Shown one piece after another: positions 14,035 to 21,518 of a DNA stretch of 26,016 bases. The notes beneath the pieces are model-generated. The model searched no databases and was not told where the DNA came from. It saw nothing but the letters and a program-made list of their open reading frames with translations. The stretch is from Microbacterium sp. (GTDB lineage: Bacteria > Actinomycetota > Actinomycetes > Actinomycetales > Microbacteriaceae), in assembly GCF_003248605.1 (NCBI RefSeq), contig NZ_QFPF01000024.1, forward strand, positions 1 to 26,016, in the 5' to 3' direction. The position numbers and the translations under genes are program-made. How positions within the stretch are numbered: position 1 is the first letter of the stretch; each line of letters starts with the position of its first letter.

Positions 14035-14056
14035 GGATGCTGTGGCCACAGCATCC
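14035..14056. promoter_or_regulatory. 22-bp perfect palindrome upstream of the histidine kinase gene
   Basis: GGATGCTGTGG is followed directly by its exact reverse complement CCACAGCATCC. It lies 15 nt before ATG 14072 and overlaps the -35 region of the kinase promoter. The identical 22 bp sits 4 nt before the UbiA gene start, within 24226-24249. Candidate operator; the cognate protein is unknown. Confidence 0.6.
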
Positions 14057-14059
14057 GCA

Positions 14060-14065
14060 TAGCGT
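14060..14065 (+). promoter_or_regulatory. -10 box TAGCGT, probable leaderless promoter of the kinase-regulator pair
   Basis: TAGCGT is followed by 6 nt and ATG 14072. The 22-bp palindrome ends 3 nt before it, so a bound protein would contact the promoter. Confidence 0.5.
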
Positions 14066-14071
14066 TGACGC

Positions 14072-15376
14072 ATGACCACCCCGGCGCCGCCCCTCGTCCG
14101 CCGCGCGCCCACGGCGAGGGACCTGCGCAATGACGTGATCCTCGCCGTCACGCTGCTGCTCGGCGCCGTGATCAGCGCGGGACTCTCGTCGGTCGCGCAG
14201 ATCTACGGCGACGATCAGGCCGACCTGGGCTGGGCGCTGGTCTACGCCGCGGCGCTGACCCTGCCCCTCGCGCTGCGGCGCCGTTTTCCGGCGACCGTGG
14301 CGGTCATCGTCTCGGTGCTGTACTTCATCGCGGTGACGTTCCGGGTGCCCGAGATCTACGTCGGCAACATTCCGGTGTTCATCGCGATCTTCACCATCGG
14401 CGCGTGGATCGACGATCGACGCCGCGCGATGCTCGTCCGCGTGCTGATCATCGTCGGCATGTTCGTGTGGCTCATGGTCACGACGTTCCAGTCGGCGACC
14501 GCGCCGACCGAGGAGGGTCTGTCGAGGGCGGGCGTGTTCTCGCCGTTCGTCGCGTTCATGCTGATCCAGTTCTTGATCAACGCGCTGTTCTTCGGTGGCG
14601 CGTACTACATGGGTGATCGGGCATACACCGCCGCCCTCGAGCGGGCGGCGCTCGAGGAGCGCACGGCCGAGCTCGAGCGGGAGCGCGAGGTGACGGCGGC
14701 GCAGGCCGTCGCGCTCGACCGGGTGCGCATCGCCCGCGAGCTGCACGATGTCGTGGCACACCATGTGTCGGCGATGGGTGTGCAGGCGGGCGCCGCCCGT
14801 GCGGTGCTCGAGCGCGACCCCGATGCCGCGCGGCACGCTCTCTCGGGTGTCGAGACGTCGGCGCGCGAGGCCATCCGTGATCTGCGGCACCTTCTCGACA
14901 CGCTGCGCACACCCGCCGACAACGACGGGGCGGACACGTCGACGGTCGGCGACGCCGACGGTCCCTCGACCGTCCGGCTCGACGCTCTGCCCGAGCTCGT
15001 CGAGCGCGCGGCGCAGACCGGACTGCCCACCTCCTTCGCGGTGTTCGGCGAGCCGGCGCCCGTCCCCGCGCTGGTGGAGCTCAACCTGTACCGCATCGCG
15101 CAGGAGGCGCTGACGAACGCCCGCCGGCACGGCGGTCCCGGGGCGAGCGCCGATGTGCGCCTGCGGTACGGCCCCGACGCGATCGAGCTCGAGGTGACCA
15201 ACACGGGCGCAACCCGCAGCACCCCGTCGGTCACCGGCCTCGGGCTCGTCGGCATGCGCGAGCGCGCGGCCGCATCGGGCGGTTCTCTCGAGACCGGCCC
15301 GCGAGAGCGCGGTGGCTACCTCGTGCGAGCCCGCATACCGCTGGCCGCTCTCGATGACGCGCAGGTGAGCTCGTGA
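14072..15376 (+). CDS. DesK/NarL-type sensor histidine kinase
   Basis: A 434-residue membrane sensor kinase. Residues about 22-180 hold five or six hydrophobic segments with short loops and no large extracellular domain, so sensing is probably within or at the membrane. A coiled coil follows (TAALERAALEERTAELEREREV, about 186-208). The HisKA_3 box is RVRIARELHDVVAHHVS with H225 as phosphoacceptor. The ATPase domain shows the N box RIAQEALTNARRHG (N349) and the G box GLGLVGMRERA (389-399); the intervening Asp position reads VTNTG. It should phosphorylate the regulator encoded next, whose start overlaps this stop by 4 bp. Signal unknown. Confidence 0.92.
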   Translation: MTTPAPPLVRRAPTARDLRNDVILAVTLLLGAVISAGLSSVAQIYGDDQADLGWALVYAAALTLPLALRRRFPATVAVIVSVLYFIAVTFRVPEIYVGNIPVFIAIFTIGAWIDDRRRAMLVRVLIIVGMFVWLMVTTFQSATAPTEEGLSRAGVFSPFVAFMLIQFLINALFFGGAYYMGDRAYTAALERAALEERTAELEREREVTAAQAVALDRVRIARELHDVVAHHVSAMGVQAGAARAVLERDPDAARHALSGVETSAREAIRDLRHLLDTLRTPADNDGADTSTVGDADGPSTVRLDALPELVERAAQTGLPTSFAVFGEPAPVPALVELNLYRIAQEALTNARRHGGPGASADVRLRYGPDAIELEVTNTGATRSTPSVTGLGLVGMRERAAASGGSLETGPRERGGYLVRARIPLAALDDAQVSS

Positions 15377-16083
15377 ACGGCGTGCGCGTGCTGCTCGTCG
15401 ACGATCACGCCGTGATGCGGGCGGGGTTCCGGATGATCCTCGAGGCGGCCGGCGGCATCGCGGTGGTCGGGGAGGCGTCCACGGGCGGCGAAGGCGTGGC
15501 CGCTGCGCGGCGACTGCGCCCCGACGTGATCTGCATGGACGTGCAGATGCCCGACATGGACGGGCTCGAGGCCACCCGCCGTATCGTCGGCGACCCGGAC
15601 ATTCCGTCGGCGGTGCTGGTGGTCACGACTTTCGACCGCGACGACTACCTCTTCCGCGCCCTCGAGGCCGGGGCGAGCGGATTCCTACTCAAGAACGCCG
15701 GCCCCGAGGAGCTCGCGAGCGCCGTGCGCGTCGTCGCATCGGGCGATGCGCTGCTGGCGCCCGAGGTGACGAGGCGCGTCATCGAGCGCTTCGCGTCGGC
15801 ATCCGTGTCCGGCGGTTCGCCGGCCCCCGCGCCGGCGGACGCCGTCGGGGCGGTCGGGGCGGTCGGGGCGGCGATCGACCGGGTCGCCGCTGCGGGCCTG
15901 ACCGACCGAGAGGCCGAGGTGCTGCGCCTGCTCGCGCAGGCTCTCAGCAACGCCGAGATCGCCGAGCGCCTCTTCATCGGCGAGGCGACCGTCAAGACGC
16001 ACGTGTCGAATGTGCTGCAGAAGCTCGGCGCACGCGACCGCGTCGCCGCGGTCGTGTGGGCGCACCGGAACGGGGCCGCGTAG
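15373..16083 (+). CDS. NarL/LuxR-family response regulator
   Basis: A 236-residue two-domain regulator. The receiver domain (1-120) has the acidic pair D10-D11, phosphoacceptor D56 (CMDVQMPDMDG), T85-T86 and K106 (FLLKNA). The LuxR-type helix-turn-helix (about 172-232) reads LTDREAEVLRLLAQ, LSNAEIAERLFIGEATVKTH and VSNVLQKLGARDRVAAVV. The linker (about 140-168) is unusually long and Ala/Gly/Pro rich, because GTCGGGGCG occurs three times in tandem at 15844-15870, giving VGAVGAVGA. GTG 15373 overlaps the kinase stop (GTGA), so the pair is translationally coupled. The regulon is unknown; the ABC exporter downstream at 17286 is a plausible target by analogy only. Confidence 0.93.
   Translation: MNGVRVLLVDDHAVMRAGFRMILEAAGGIAVVGEASTGGEGVAAARRLRPDVICMDVQMPDMDGLEATRRIVGDPDIPSAVLVVTTFDRDDYLFRALEAGASGFLLKNAGPEELASAVRVVASGDALLAPEVTRRVIERFASASVSGGSPAPAPADAVGAVGAVGAAIDRVAAAGLTDREAEVLRLLAQALSNAEIAERLFIGEATVKTHVSNVLQKLGARDRVAAVVWAHRNGAA
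15844..15870 (+). repeat. In-frame 9-bp tandem repeat inside the regulator linker
   Basis: GTCGGGGCG occurs three times consecutively in the coding frame. It lies in the inter-domain linker, where a change in copy number would alter length by three residues without frameshift. Confidence 0.8.
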
Positions 16084-16140
16084 GCGCGGCACGCGCCCGC
16101 GACGTTCATCGGGTCCGCGCGGCGCGCGGTGTTGGGCGCG

Positions 16141-16226
16141 GTGTTCGGTACTCGGCGGACAACACTCCGGATGGATCGGCGCGGTGTTCGGTACTCGGCG
16201 GACAACACTCCGGAAGGATCGGCGCC
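16141..16226. repeat. 43-bp direct tandem repeat, two copies
   Basis: Units 16141-16183 and 16184-16226 both begin GTGTTCGGTACTCGGCGGAC and continue AACACTCCGGA. They differ at one base in the body (ATGG versus AAGG) and at the last bases. A diverged inverted piece (CTCCGGAATGTTGTCG) follows near 16270-16285. The whole stretch 16084-16489 contains no gene I can support. Confidence 0.8.
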
Positions 16227-16323
16227 CTGCATCGGTCCGGTTCGTCCAGGACTGGCTGACGCCACATCGCTCCGGAATGTTGTCGCGTCGGACTCGACGA
16301 TGTCGGCAGCGCGGCGCGCGGGG

Positions 16324-16346
16324 TGCCCTTCGACAAGCTCAGGGCA
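16324..16346. repeat. TGCCCT-TCGACAAGCTC-AGGGCA palindromic element
   Basis: Six-base arms flank TCGACAAGCTC. A similar AGCTCAGGGCGCGCC piece lies at about 16467-16481, beyond the minisatellite, so the array is bracketed by related sequence. A degenerate relative is at 12815-12837. Confidence 0.6.
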
Positions 16347-16450
16347 CGCCCGACCGGCAGGGGCACGCCCGACCGGCAGGGGCACGCCCGACCGGCAGGG
16401 GCACGCCGACCGGCAGGGCACGCCGACCGACAGGGCACGCCGACCGGCAG
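16342..16450. repeat. Minisatellite of about six 17-19-bp units
   Basis: Units of GGGCACGCCCGACCGGCAG, with lengths 19, 19, 19, 18, 17 and 17 nt; the shorter ones lose a G or C from homopolymer runs. They start at about 16342, 16361, 16380, 16399, 16417 and 16434. There are no spacers, so this is not a CRISPR array. It ends 40 bp from the stop of the convergent FMN reductase gene. Confidence 0.85.
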
Positions 16451-16489
16451 GGGCGCGTCCGAGCACAGCTCAGGGCGCGCCCCGCGGGA

Positions 16490-17071
16490 TCAGGCTGCGA
16501 CGGCGGCGCGCTCCTCGGCCGGCACGTACCGGTCGATCAGGGCGACGAAGGCGTCGAGGTAGGAGACGAGGAACGCCGCGGTGCCCTCGTTGGTGACCTC
16601 GCCGTCGGCGGTGAACACACCGGGCACGTACTGGATGAAGCCCTCGGGCTGGCCCAGCACGGGGGCGTTGAAGTGGGTCAGAATCGCCTTGAGGTGCTGC
16701 TGGGCGGCGGCGGTCGAGATGGGACCCTGCGAGGTGCCGATGACGGCGGTGGGCTTGCCCGAGAACGACATGTCGCCGTAGGGGCGCGTCGACCAGTCGA
16801 GCGCGTTCTTGAGCACGCCCGGGATCGAACGGCTGTACTCCGGAGTCAGGATGATGACGCCGTCGACGTCGGCGATCGACTGCTTGAAGTCCTTCGCGAC
16901 CTGGGGGAAGTCAGCCTCGAGGTCCTGCGAGTAGAACGGCAGCTGGGCGATCGGGATCTCGACGAGGGTCGTGCCCTCGGGGGCGAGGCGCTCGAGGGCC
17001 TTGGCCAGGTGGCGGTTGATAGACGTCGACGACAGGCTTCCGACGATGTAGCCGATGGTGCGCGTGCTCAT
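16490..17071 (-). CDS. NADPH-dependent FMN reductase (flavodoxin-like quinone reductase)
   Basis: A 193-residue flavoprotein of the ChrR/YieF/azoreductase type. The FMN phosphate loop is GSLSSTSINRHLA (11-23), and the flavin-binding signature PEYSRSIPGVLKNALDW (77-93) is intact. Such enzymes reduce quinones, chromate or azo compounds by two electrons using NAD(P)H and protect against redox stress; the substrate cannot be told. ATG 17069-17071 has AAGGAG 7 nt upstream. The gene points away from the ABC exporter and converges on the response regulator, with the repeat-filled 406-bp gap between them. Confidence 0.93.
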   Translation of the reverse strand: MSTRTIGYIVGSLSSTSINRHLAKALERLAPEGTTLVEIPIAQLPFYSQDLEADFPQVAKDFKQSIADVDGVIILTPEYSRSIPGVLKNALDWSTRPYGDMSFSGKPTAVIGTSQGPISTAAAQQHLKAILTHFNAPVLGQPEGFIQYVPGVFTADGEVTNEGTAAFLVSYLDAFVALIDRYVPAEERAAVAA

Positions 17072-17234
17072 GGCAGCTCCTTACGTGCGAGGCGGCCCAT
17101 CCACCGGGTCCGCCATGGATGTTCCATCGGGCTCCAAGCGAGAGCGGCCGAGATCTATTCCGACGAATGCGAGTGTTTCTCGTGTTCACGACTCTCCTCC
17201 CTGCGGGGGAGTCCACGTCCCGCCCACCGGGGGA

Positions 17235-17262
17235 TGTCATGGCCGCCGACTCTCCGTAGCGT
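17235..17262 (+). promoter_or_regulatory. Candidate promoter of the ABC exporter operon
   Basis: TGTCAT (17235-17240), 16 nt, then TAGCGT (17257-17262). The start would be near 17269, with a leader of about 17 nt holding AGGAGAGG before ATG 17286. The rest of the 214-bp gap back to the FMN reductase shows nothing else I can name. Confidence 0.45.
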
Positions 17263-17285
17263 GAGACGCACACGATAGGAGAGGG

Positions 17286-18176
17286 ATGCCGATGCTCGAG
17301 CTGCGGGGGATCACCAAGAGTTACGCGGGCCGGAGGGTGCTCGACGACGTCTCGTTCGACGTCGCGGAGGGGCGCCTGACCGGCTTCGTCGGCGGCAACG
17401 GCGCCGGCAAGACCACGACGATGCGCATCGTGCTGGGCGTGCTCGCCCGCGACGGCGGCACCGTGGCCCTGGATGGGGCGGCGTTGACGGCGGCCGATCG
17501 CCGCCGGTTCGGGTACATGCCCGAGGAGCGCGGCCTCTACCCGAAGATGAAGGTGCACGAGCAGATCACCTACCTCGCGCGGCTGCACGGCTTCTCGAAG
17601 ACGGATGCCGCCACCCGCGCCCGCGCACTTCTCGAGCAGCTCGGACTCGGCGAACGTCTGGGCGACCTCGTCGAAACCCTCTCGCTCGGAAATCAGCAGC
17701 GCGCGCAGATCGCGGCGGCGCTCGTGCACGACCCCGAGGTGCTGATCCTCGACGAGCCGTTCTCGGGACTCGACCCCCTGGCCGTCGACGTCGTCGCCGG
17801 CGTGCTGCAGGCGCGCGCCGCGGCCGGTACCGCGGTGCTCTTCTCCTCGCACCAGCTCGATGTGGTGGAGCGGCTGTGCGACGACCTCGTCATCATCGCC
17901 GGCGGCACGATCCGCGCCGCCGGCCCCCGCGACACCCTGCGCGCCGAGCACTCCTCCCCGCGGTTCGAGCTCGTCTCCCGCGGAGACGCGGGCTGGCTCC
18001 GCGACGAGCCAGGTGTGCAGGTCGTGTCGTTCGACGGCGGATACGCGGTCTTCGACGTCGATGACGACGCCACCGCGCAGCGGGTGCTGCGCCGGGCCGT
18101 CGAGCACGGAGACGTCGCCAGCTTCGCACCGCAGCATCCCACCCTCGCCCAGATCTTCAAGGAGGTCATCCAGTGA
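17286..18176 (+). CDS. ABC transporter ATP-binding protein (NatA-like exporter)
   Basis: A 296-residue ATPase that powers the membrane protein encoded next. Walker A is GGNGAGKTT (36-44), the signature is the SLGNQ variant (133-137) typical of the NatA/YhaQ group, Walker B is VLILDEP (152-158), and the H-loop is H189. After about residue 215 comes a C-terminal DUF4162-like accessory domain (PRFELVSRGDAGWL, then VFDVDDDATAQRVLRRAV). ATG 17286 has AGGAGAGG just upstream; ATG 17292 is an in-frame alternative. The stop overlaps the permease start by 4 bp (GTGA). Family members export Na+ or peptides/drugs; the substrate is undetermined. Confidence 0.93.
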   Translation: MPMLELRGITKSYAGRRVLDDVSFDVAEGRLTGFVGGNGAGKTTTMRIVLGVLARDGGTVALDGAALTAADRRRFGYMPEERGLYPKMKVHEQITYLARLHGFSKTDAATRARALLEQLGLGERLGDLVETLSLGNQQRAQIAAALVHDPEVLILDEPFSGLDPLAVDVVAGVLQARAAAGTAVLFSSHQLDVVERLCDDLVIIAGGTIRAAGPRDTLRAEHSSPRFELVSRGDAGWLRDEPGVQVVSFDGGYAVFDVDDDATAQRVLRRAVEHGDVASFAPQHPTLAQIFKEVIQ

Positions 18177-19288
18177 GCACCGCCACCAGCCCGCGCAGCG
18201 CCGCGCCTCCCGCCCCGTCCACCGCGCAGAGCGTGTGGCTCGTCGCCGAGCGCGAGATCGGCTCGAAGCTGCGTTCCAAGGCGTTCGTCATCTCGACGCT
18301 CATCCTGTTCCTCGTCGCGCTCGCGGCCGTGGTGTGGGGCGGTTTCCAGGCGCAGGACACCAGCGGCACCCCCGTCGCCGTGACCGCCGATGCGCCGGCC
18401 GAGGTCTCCTCCGTCGCGGGACTCGAGGTGACCGAGGTACCCGACCGTGCCGCCGCCGAGGCGCTCGTCACGGAAGGCACGGCCGATGCGGCGATCGTGG
18501 GCGATCCGAGCTCGCCCACGGGATTCGCGATCATCGCGGAGTCCTCGGTGCCTTCGAACCTCGTGCTGCTGCTCTCGCAGTCGCCACCCGTCGAGCTGCT
18601 CGATCCCGACCAGACCGACAGCCTGCTGCGGTACTTCGTCGCGCTCGCGTTCGGCATCGTGTTCCTCATCGCCGCGTCGACGTTCGGCGGGACGATCGCC
18701 CAGAGCGTGGTGGAGGAGAAGCAGACCCGCGTCGTCGAGATCCTCATCTCGGCCATCCCGACCCGGGCGCTCCTGGCCGGCAAGGTGATCGGCAACACGA
18801 TCCTCGCGATGGGCCAGATCATCGTGCTCGCCGCGATCGCGATCGTCGGCCTCACCGTCACGGGCCAGGGCGCCGTGCTGCAGGGGCTCGGCGGGCCCAT
18901 CGCGTGGTTCGCGGTGTTCTTCTTCTTCGGCTTCGTGCTGCTCGCGGCGCTCTTCGCAGCGGCCGCTGCGATGGTCTCGCGTCAGGAGGACGTCGGCTCG
19001 ACCACGACCCCGCTGATCCTGCTCGTGATGGCGCCCTACTTCCTCGTCATCTTCTTCAACGACAACCCACTCGTGCTGACGATCATGTCGTACGTGCCGT
19101 TCTCGGCCCCGGTCGGAATGCCGATGCGGCTCTACCTCGGCGAGGCCCAGTGGTGGGAGGCGCTGATCTCGCTGGGGATCCTCATCGCCACGTGCGTCGG
19201 CGCGAACTGGGTCGGTTCGAAGATCTACGAGAACTCGCTCCTGCGCATGGGCGCCCGCGTCAAGCTGAGCGAGGCGCTGCGCGGCTGA
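18173..19288 (+). CDS. ABC-2 type transporter permease (NatB-like)
   Basis: A 371-residue integral membrane partner of the preceding ATPase. The first membrane segment follows VAEREIGSKLRSKAFVISTLI (about 24-44). A large external domain occupies about residues 60-150, where Ala/Val/Asp-rich sequence lacks hydrophobic spans. Five more membrane segments follow (about 155-350), including the ABC-2 signature region VVEEKQTRVVEILISAIP (about 181-198). The large loop between helices 1 and 2 is the NatB/YhaP arrangement. It is translationally coupled to the ATPase and followed by a bidirectional terminator. Confidence 0.92.
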   Translation: MSTATSPRSAAPPAPSTAQSVWLVAEREIGSKLRSKAFVISTLILFLVALAAVVWGGFQAQDTSGTPVAVTADAPAEVSSVAGLEVTEVPDRAAAEALVTEGTADAAIVGDPSSPTGFAIIAESSVPSNLVLLLSQSPPVELLDPDQTDSLLRYFVALAFGIVFLIAASTFGGTIAQSVVEEKQTRVVEILISAIPTRALLAGKVIGNTILAMGQIIVLAAIAIVGLTVTGQGAVLQGLGGPIAWFAVFFFFGFVLLAALFAAAAAMVSRQEDVGSTTTPLILLVMAPYFLVIFFNDNPLVLTIMSYVPFSAPVGMPMRLYLGEAQWWEALISLGILIATCVGANWVGSKIYENSLLRMGARVKLSEALRG

Positions 19289-19306
19289 GCGCGCGACATG
19301 TGAAAG

Positions 19307-19340
19307 GACGAGGGATGTCGGCCCCCCGGCATCCCTCGTC
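19307..19340. terminator. Bidirectional hairpin terminator between convergent genes
   Basis: GACGAGGGATG (19307-19317) pairs perfectly with CATCCCTCGTC (19330-19340). The stem can extend four more pairs (one G-U) to a CCCC loop. It starts 19 bp after the ABC permease stop and ends 4 bp from the stop of the VOC gene on the other strand. Confidence 0.75.
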
Positions 19341-19343
19341 TGC

Positions 19344-19724
19344 TCAGGTCATCTCGATGACCGAGATGACGTTTCGCGCCGGATCGAGGAACCACGCGAT
19401 CGCGGGCCCCAGGTCGCGGTTGATGCCCTTCGGATCCGTCGGGAAGTCGGCGTCGTCGTAGATCTTCGTGACGACCCCCTTGCCGTTGAGCTCATCGACC
19501 GCGGCGTCGATGTCGGAGACCGGAAGGTTCAGCACCGTGAAGCTCGCGGGCTCGTGATCGTCCTTCGGGTAGATGAAGACGTGCGCGTCGCCGCCGAGCC
19601 GCACATCCAGTCCCATCTCGGGCATATCTTCGACGTCGAAGCCGAGCGTGTCGCGGTAGAAGGCCAGGGCGGCGGGGATGTCGTCGACCGAGAAGCTGCT
19701 GAACGGCTGGGCCGTGGTGAACAT
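19344..19724 (-). CDS. VOC-superfamily protein, 126 residues
   Basis: A small glyoxalase-fold protein. It opens with the usual FSVDDIPAALAFYRDTLGFDVE (11-32), carries DVRLGGDAHVFIYPKDDHEPASF in the middle, and closes AWFLDPARNVISVIEMT (110-126), in which the Glu is a likely metal ligand. The ATG 19722-19724 has GAGGAGG 5 nt upstream, a strong Shine-Dalgarno. The open frame upstream of it is an artefact crossing the RraA gene in another frame. It is unrelated in detail to the VOC protein at 13484 and differs by the lack of the DPDGN motif. It lies 65 bp downstream of the RraA gene, so co-transcription is possible. Function unknown. Confidence 0.85.
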   Translation of the reverse strand: MFTTAQPFSSFSVDDIPAALAFYRDTLGFDVEDMPEMGLDVRLGGDAHVFIYPKDDHEPASFTVLNLPVSDIDAAVDELNGKGVVTKIYDDADFPTDPKGINRDLGPAIAWFLDPARNVISVIEMT

Positions 19725-19789
19725 GAGATCCTCCTCGAGTTGTCTCCCCCGATTCAGGGTCCTCCCCCGTGCGGGCCCTGTCCAGAGGC

Positions 19790-20257
19790 TCAGCGCTCGA
19801 CGAGCACGCCGTCGGCGTCGGCCCACACGTGCGCACCCGGGCGGAAGGTGACGCCCGCGATCACGACCGGCACATCCACATCGCCCGCGCCGTCCTTGGC
19901 GCTCTTGCGGGGGTTGGATCCGAGCGTCTTGACCCCGATCGGCAGCTCGCCGATCGCCGCGCGATCGCGGATCGCTCCGTGCACGATGATGCCGGCCCAG
20001 CCGTGGCGCACCGCCGAGGCGGCGATCAGATCTCCGACGAGGGCGGACTCGAGCGAACCGCCGCCGTCGATCACGAGCACCGCACCATCGCCGGGCGTCG
20101 CGAGCGTCGTCTTCACCAGCGCATTGTCGCGGTGGCAGCGCACGGTGCGCACCGGGCCGTCGAAGACCACGCGGCCCCCGACATCCTGCAGCTGGAGCGA
20201 GAGCGAGTCCAGAGCGTCGCCGCGCTCGTCGTAGAGGTCTGCCGTCGAGATGCCCAT
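19790..20257 (-). CDS. RraA-family protein
   Basis: A 155-residue protein of the RraA / 4-hydroxy-4-methyl-2-oxoglutarate aldolase family. Landmarks are STADLYDE (4-11), GDGAVLVIDGGGSLESALVGDLIAASA (57-82 region, with G75-D76), and HGAIRD (93-98, the Arg-Asp pair used for substrate and metal). The E. coli member binds RNase E, and others are HMG/oxaloacetate aldolases; which applies here cannot be decided, although the Arg-Asp pair suits an aldolase or decarboxylase. ATG 20255-20257 is chosen because TACCGT is 6 nt upstream. It is divergent from the polyketide synthase. Confidence 0.88.
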   Translation of the reverse strand: MGISTADLYDERGDALDSLSLQLQDVGGRVVFDGPVRTVRCHRDNALVKTTLATPGDGAVLVIDGGGSLESALVGDLIAASAVRHGWAGIIVHGAIRDRAAIGELPIGVKTLGSNPRKSAKDGAGDVDVPVVIAGVTFRPGAHVWADADGVLVER

Positions 20258-20263
20258 GTCCCG

Positions 20264-20269
20264 ACGGTA
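20264..20269 (-). promoter_or_regulatory. -10 box TACCGT, probable leaderless promoter of the RraA gene
   Basis: On the minus strand TACCGT is followed by 6 nt and ATG 20255-20257. A second possible minus-strand promoter, with perfect TTGACA at 20331-20336 and GAATCT 16 nt downstream, lies further upstream. Confidence 0.5.
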
Positions 20270-20364
20270 CGCGGGGGATGCTGTCATCGGACCACCGCGT
20301 CGGCGTGAAGATTCGTGTGTCTTCCGTCTGTGTCAACCCGACCCGCGCACGCCCTGGGCATGGT

Positions 20365-20370
20365 TACTCT
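20365..20370 (+). promoter_or_regulatory. -10 box TACTCT, probable leaderless promoter of the PKS operon
   Basis: TACTCT is followed by 5 nt and ATG 20376. No Shine-Dalgarno. It drives the three-gene plus-strand operon to 23370. Confidence 0.5.
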
Positions 20371-20375
20371 GAGGC

Positions 20376-21518
20376 ATGCCCGCCCACATCCTCGGCATCG
20401 GCACCGCGACGCCGCCCACCGTCATCACGCAGACCGACGTGCGCGACCTGTTCCTCGCGCAGCCCGGCACCGACCGGCTCACGTCGCGGCTCATCGGAGC
20501 CGCCTTCGATCAGTCCGCGATCGACACACGTCACACGGTGCTCCCCGAGCTGGTGAGCGGCGGGTCTGCGTTCATCGACGCGGACTCACGTGCCGTCGCC
20601 GCTCCCCTGACGGGCGCACGCAACGACGTCTACATCCGCGAGGCTCCGGCGCTGTTCGCCGCGGCGTCCCGCGATGCCCTCGACCGGGCGCGCGTGCCGG
20701 CATCCGCCATCACCCACGTGGTGACGGCGTCGTGCACGGGATTCTTCGGGCCCGGGCCCGACTTCCGGCTCGTGAAGGATCTGGGCCTGTCGAGCACGGT
20801 CGAGCGCGATCATCTCGGCTTCATGGGCTGCGCGGCGGCGTTCCCCGCCCTGCGCAGCGCATCGCGCATCTGCGCGGCCGATCCCTCGGCCGTCGTCCTC
20901 GTCGTGTGCGGCGAGATCTGCACGATCCACATCCGCGTCTCGAACGACCCCGAGCAGATCGTCGCATCGGCGGTCTTCGCCGACGGCGCCGCGGCCGCGG
21001 TCGTCTCGGCCGCGCCCGCGCCGGACGCCCGCACCCTCGAGCTCGACGGCTTCGGCACGGCCCTCACCCGCGAGGGGGAGGACGAGATGCGCTGGATCAT
21101 CGGAGACCACGGCTTCGAGATGACCCTGACGGCCGAGGTGCCCCGCGTCATCGGGCGCGAGGTCCACTCCGCGCTCGCCCCGCTCCTCGCGCGCGCGGGC
21201 GCGGCCATCGACGCGTGGGCCGTCCACCCCGGCGGACGCAGCATCCTCGATCGCGTCGAGTCGGCGCTCGCGCTGTCCCCGGGCGCCCTGCGGCACTCCC
21301 GTGAGGTGCTGCGCGAGTGCGGGAACATGTCGTCGGCGACCGTGCTGTTCATCCTGAAGCGGATGCTGGAGCACGAGGATCTACGCGATGCCGATCGGGT
21401 GCTGGGCGTGGCCTTCGGGCCGGGACTCACGGTCGAGTCGGCGCTGCTGCGGGCGCGCGTACCCGCGGCAGCGCGCACCGCGACGCTCGCCGCCGCGGGC
21501 ACGGGCGTCGCGGGATGA
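20376..21518 (+). CDS. Type III polyketide synthase
   Basis: A 380-residue chalcone-synthase-fold enzyme that extends an acyl starter with malonyl units and cyclises the chain. The Cys-His-Asn triad is complete: C152 in HLGFMGCAAAFPAL, H284 in AVHPGGRSILDRVE, N317 in CGNMSSATVLFIL. The segment VVLVVCGEICTIHI (173-186) recalls the bacterial alkylresorcinol/alkylpyrone synthases (SrsA, ArsB, mycobacterial PKS18). A long-chain fatty-acyl starter and a resorcinol or pyrone product are therefore the best guess, but not shown. The stop overlaps the methyltransferase start by 4 bp (ATGA). It is first in an operon with methyltransferase and monooxygenase, in the order of srsABC. Confidence 0.92.
   Translation: MPAHILGIGTATPPTVITQTDVRDLFLAQPGTDRLTSRLIGAAFDQSAIDTRHTVLPELVSGGSAFIDADSRAVAAPLTGARNDVYIREAPALFAAASRDALDRARVPASAITHVVTASCTGFFGPGPDFRLVKDLGLSSTVERDHLGFMGCAAAFPALRSASRICAADPSAVVLVVCGEICTIHIRVSNDPEQIVASAVFADGAAAAVVSAAPAPDARTLELDGFGTALTREGEDEMRWIIGDHGFEMTLTAEVPRVIGREVHSALAPLLARAGAAIDAWAVHPGGRSILDRVESALALSPGALRHSREVLRECGNMSSATVLFILKRMLEHEDLRDADRVLGVAFGPGLTVESALLRARVPAAARTATLAAAGTGVAG

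Noticed and set aside
14035..14056. The 22-bp palindrome as a simple terminator for the VOC gene
   Set aside because: The VOC gene is transcribed away from it, and a zero-loop palindrome cannot form a good RNA hairpin without opening central pairs; an operator is more likely.
16342..16450. CRISPR-like regular repeats
   Set aside because: Units are directly adjacent with no unique spacers, are only 17-19 bp long, and no cas gene is present.
19344..20336. N-terminally extended version of the second VOC protein
   Set aside because: The extension is the RraA gene read out of frame; the strong Shine-Dalgarno sits at the internal ATG 19722-19724.
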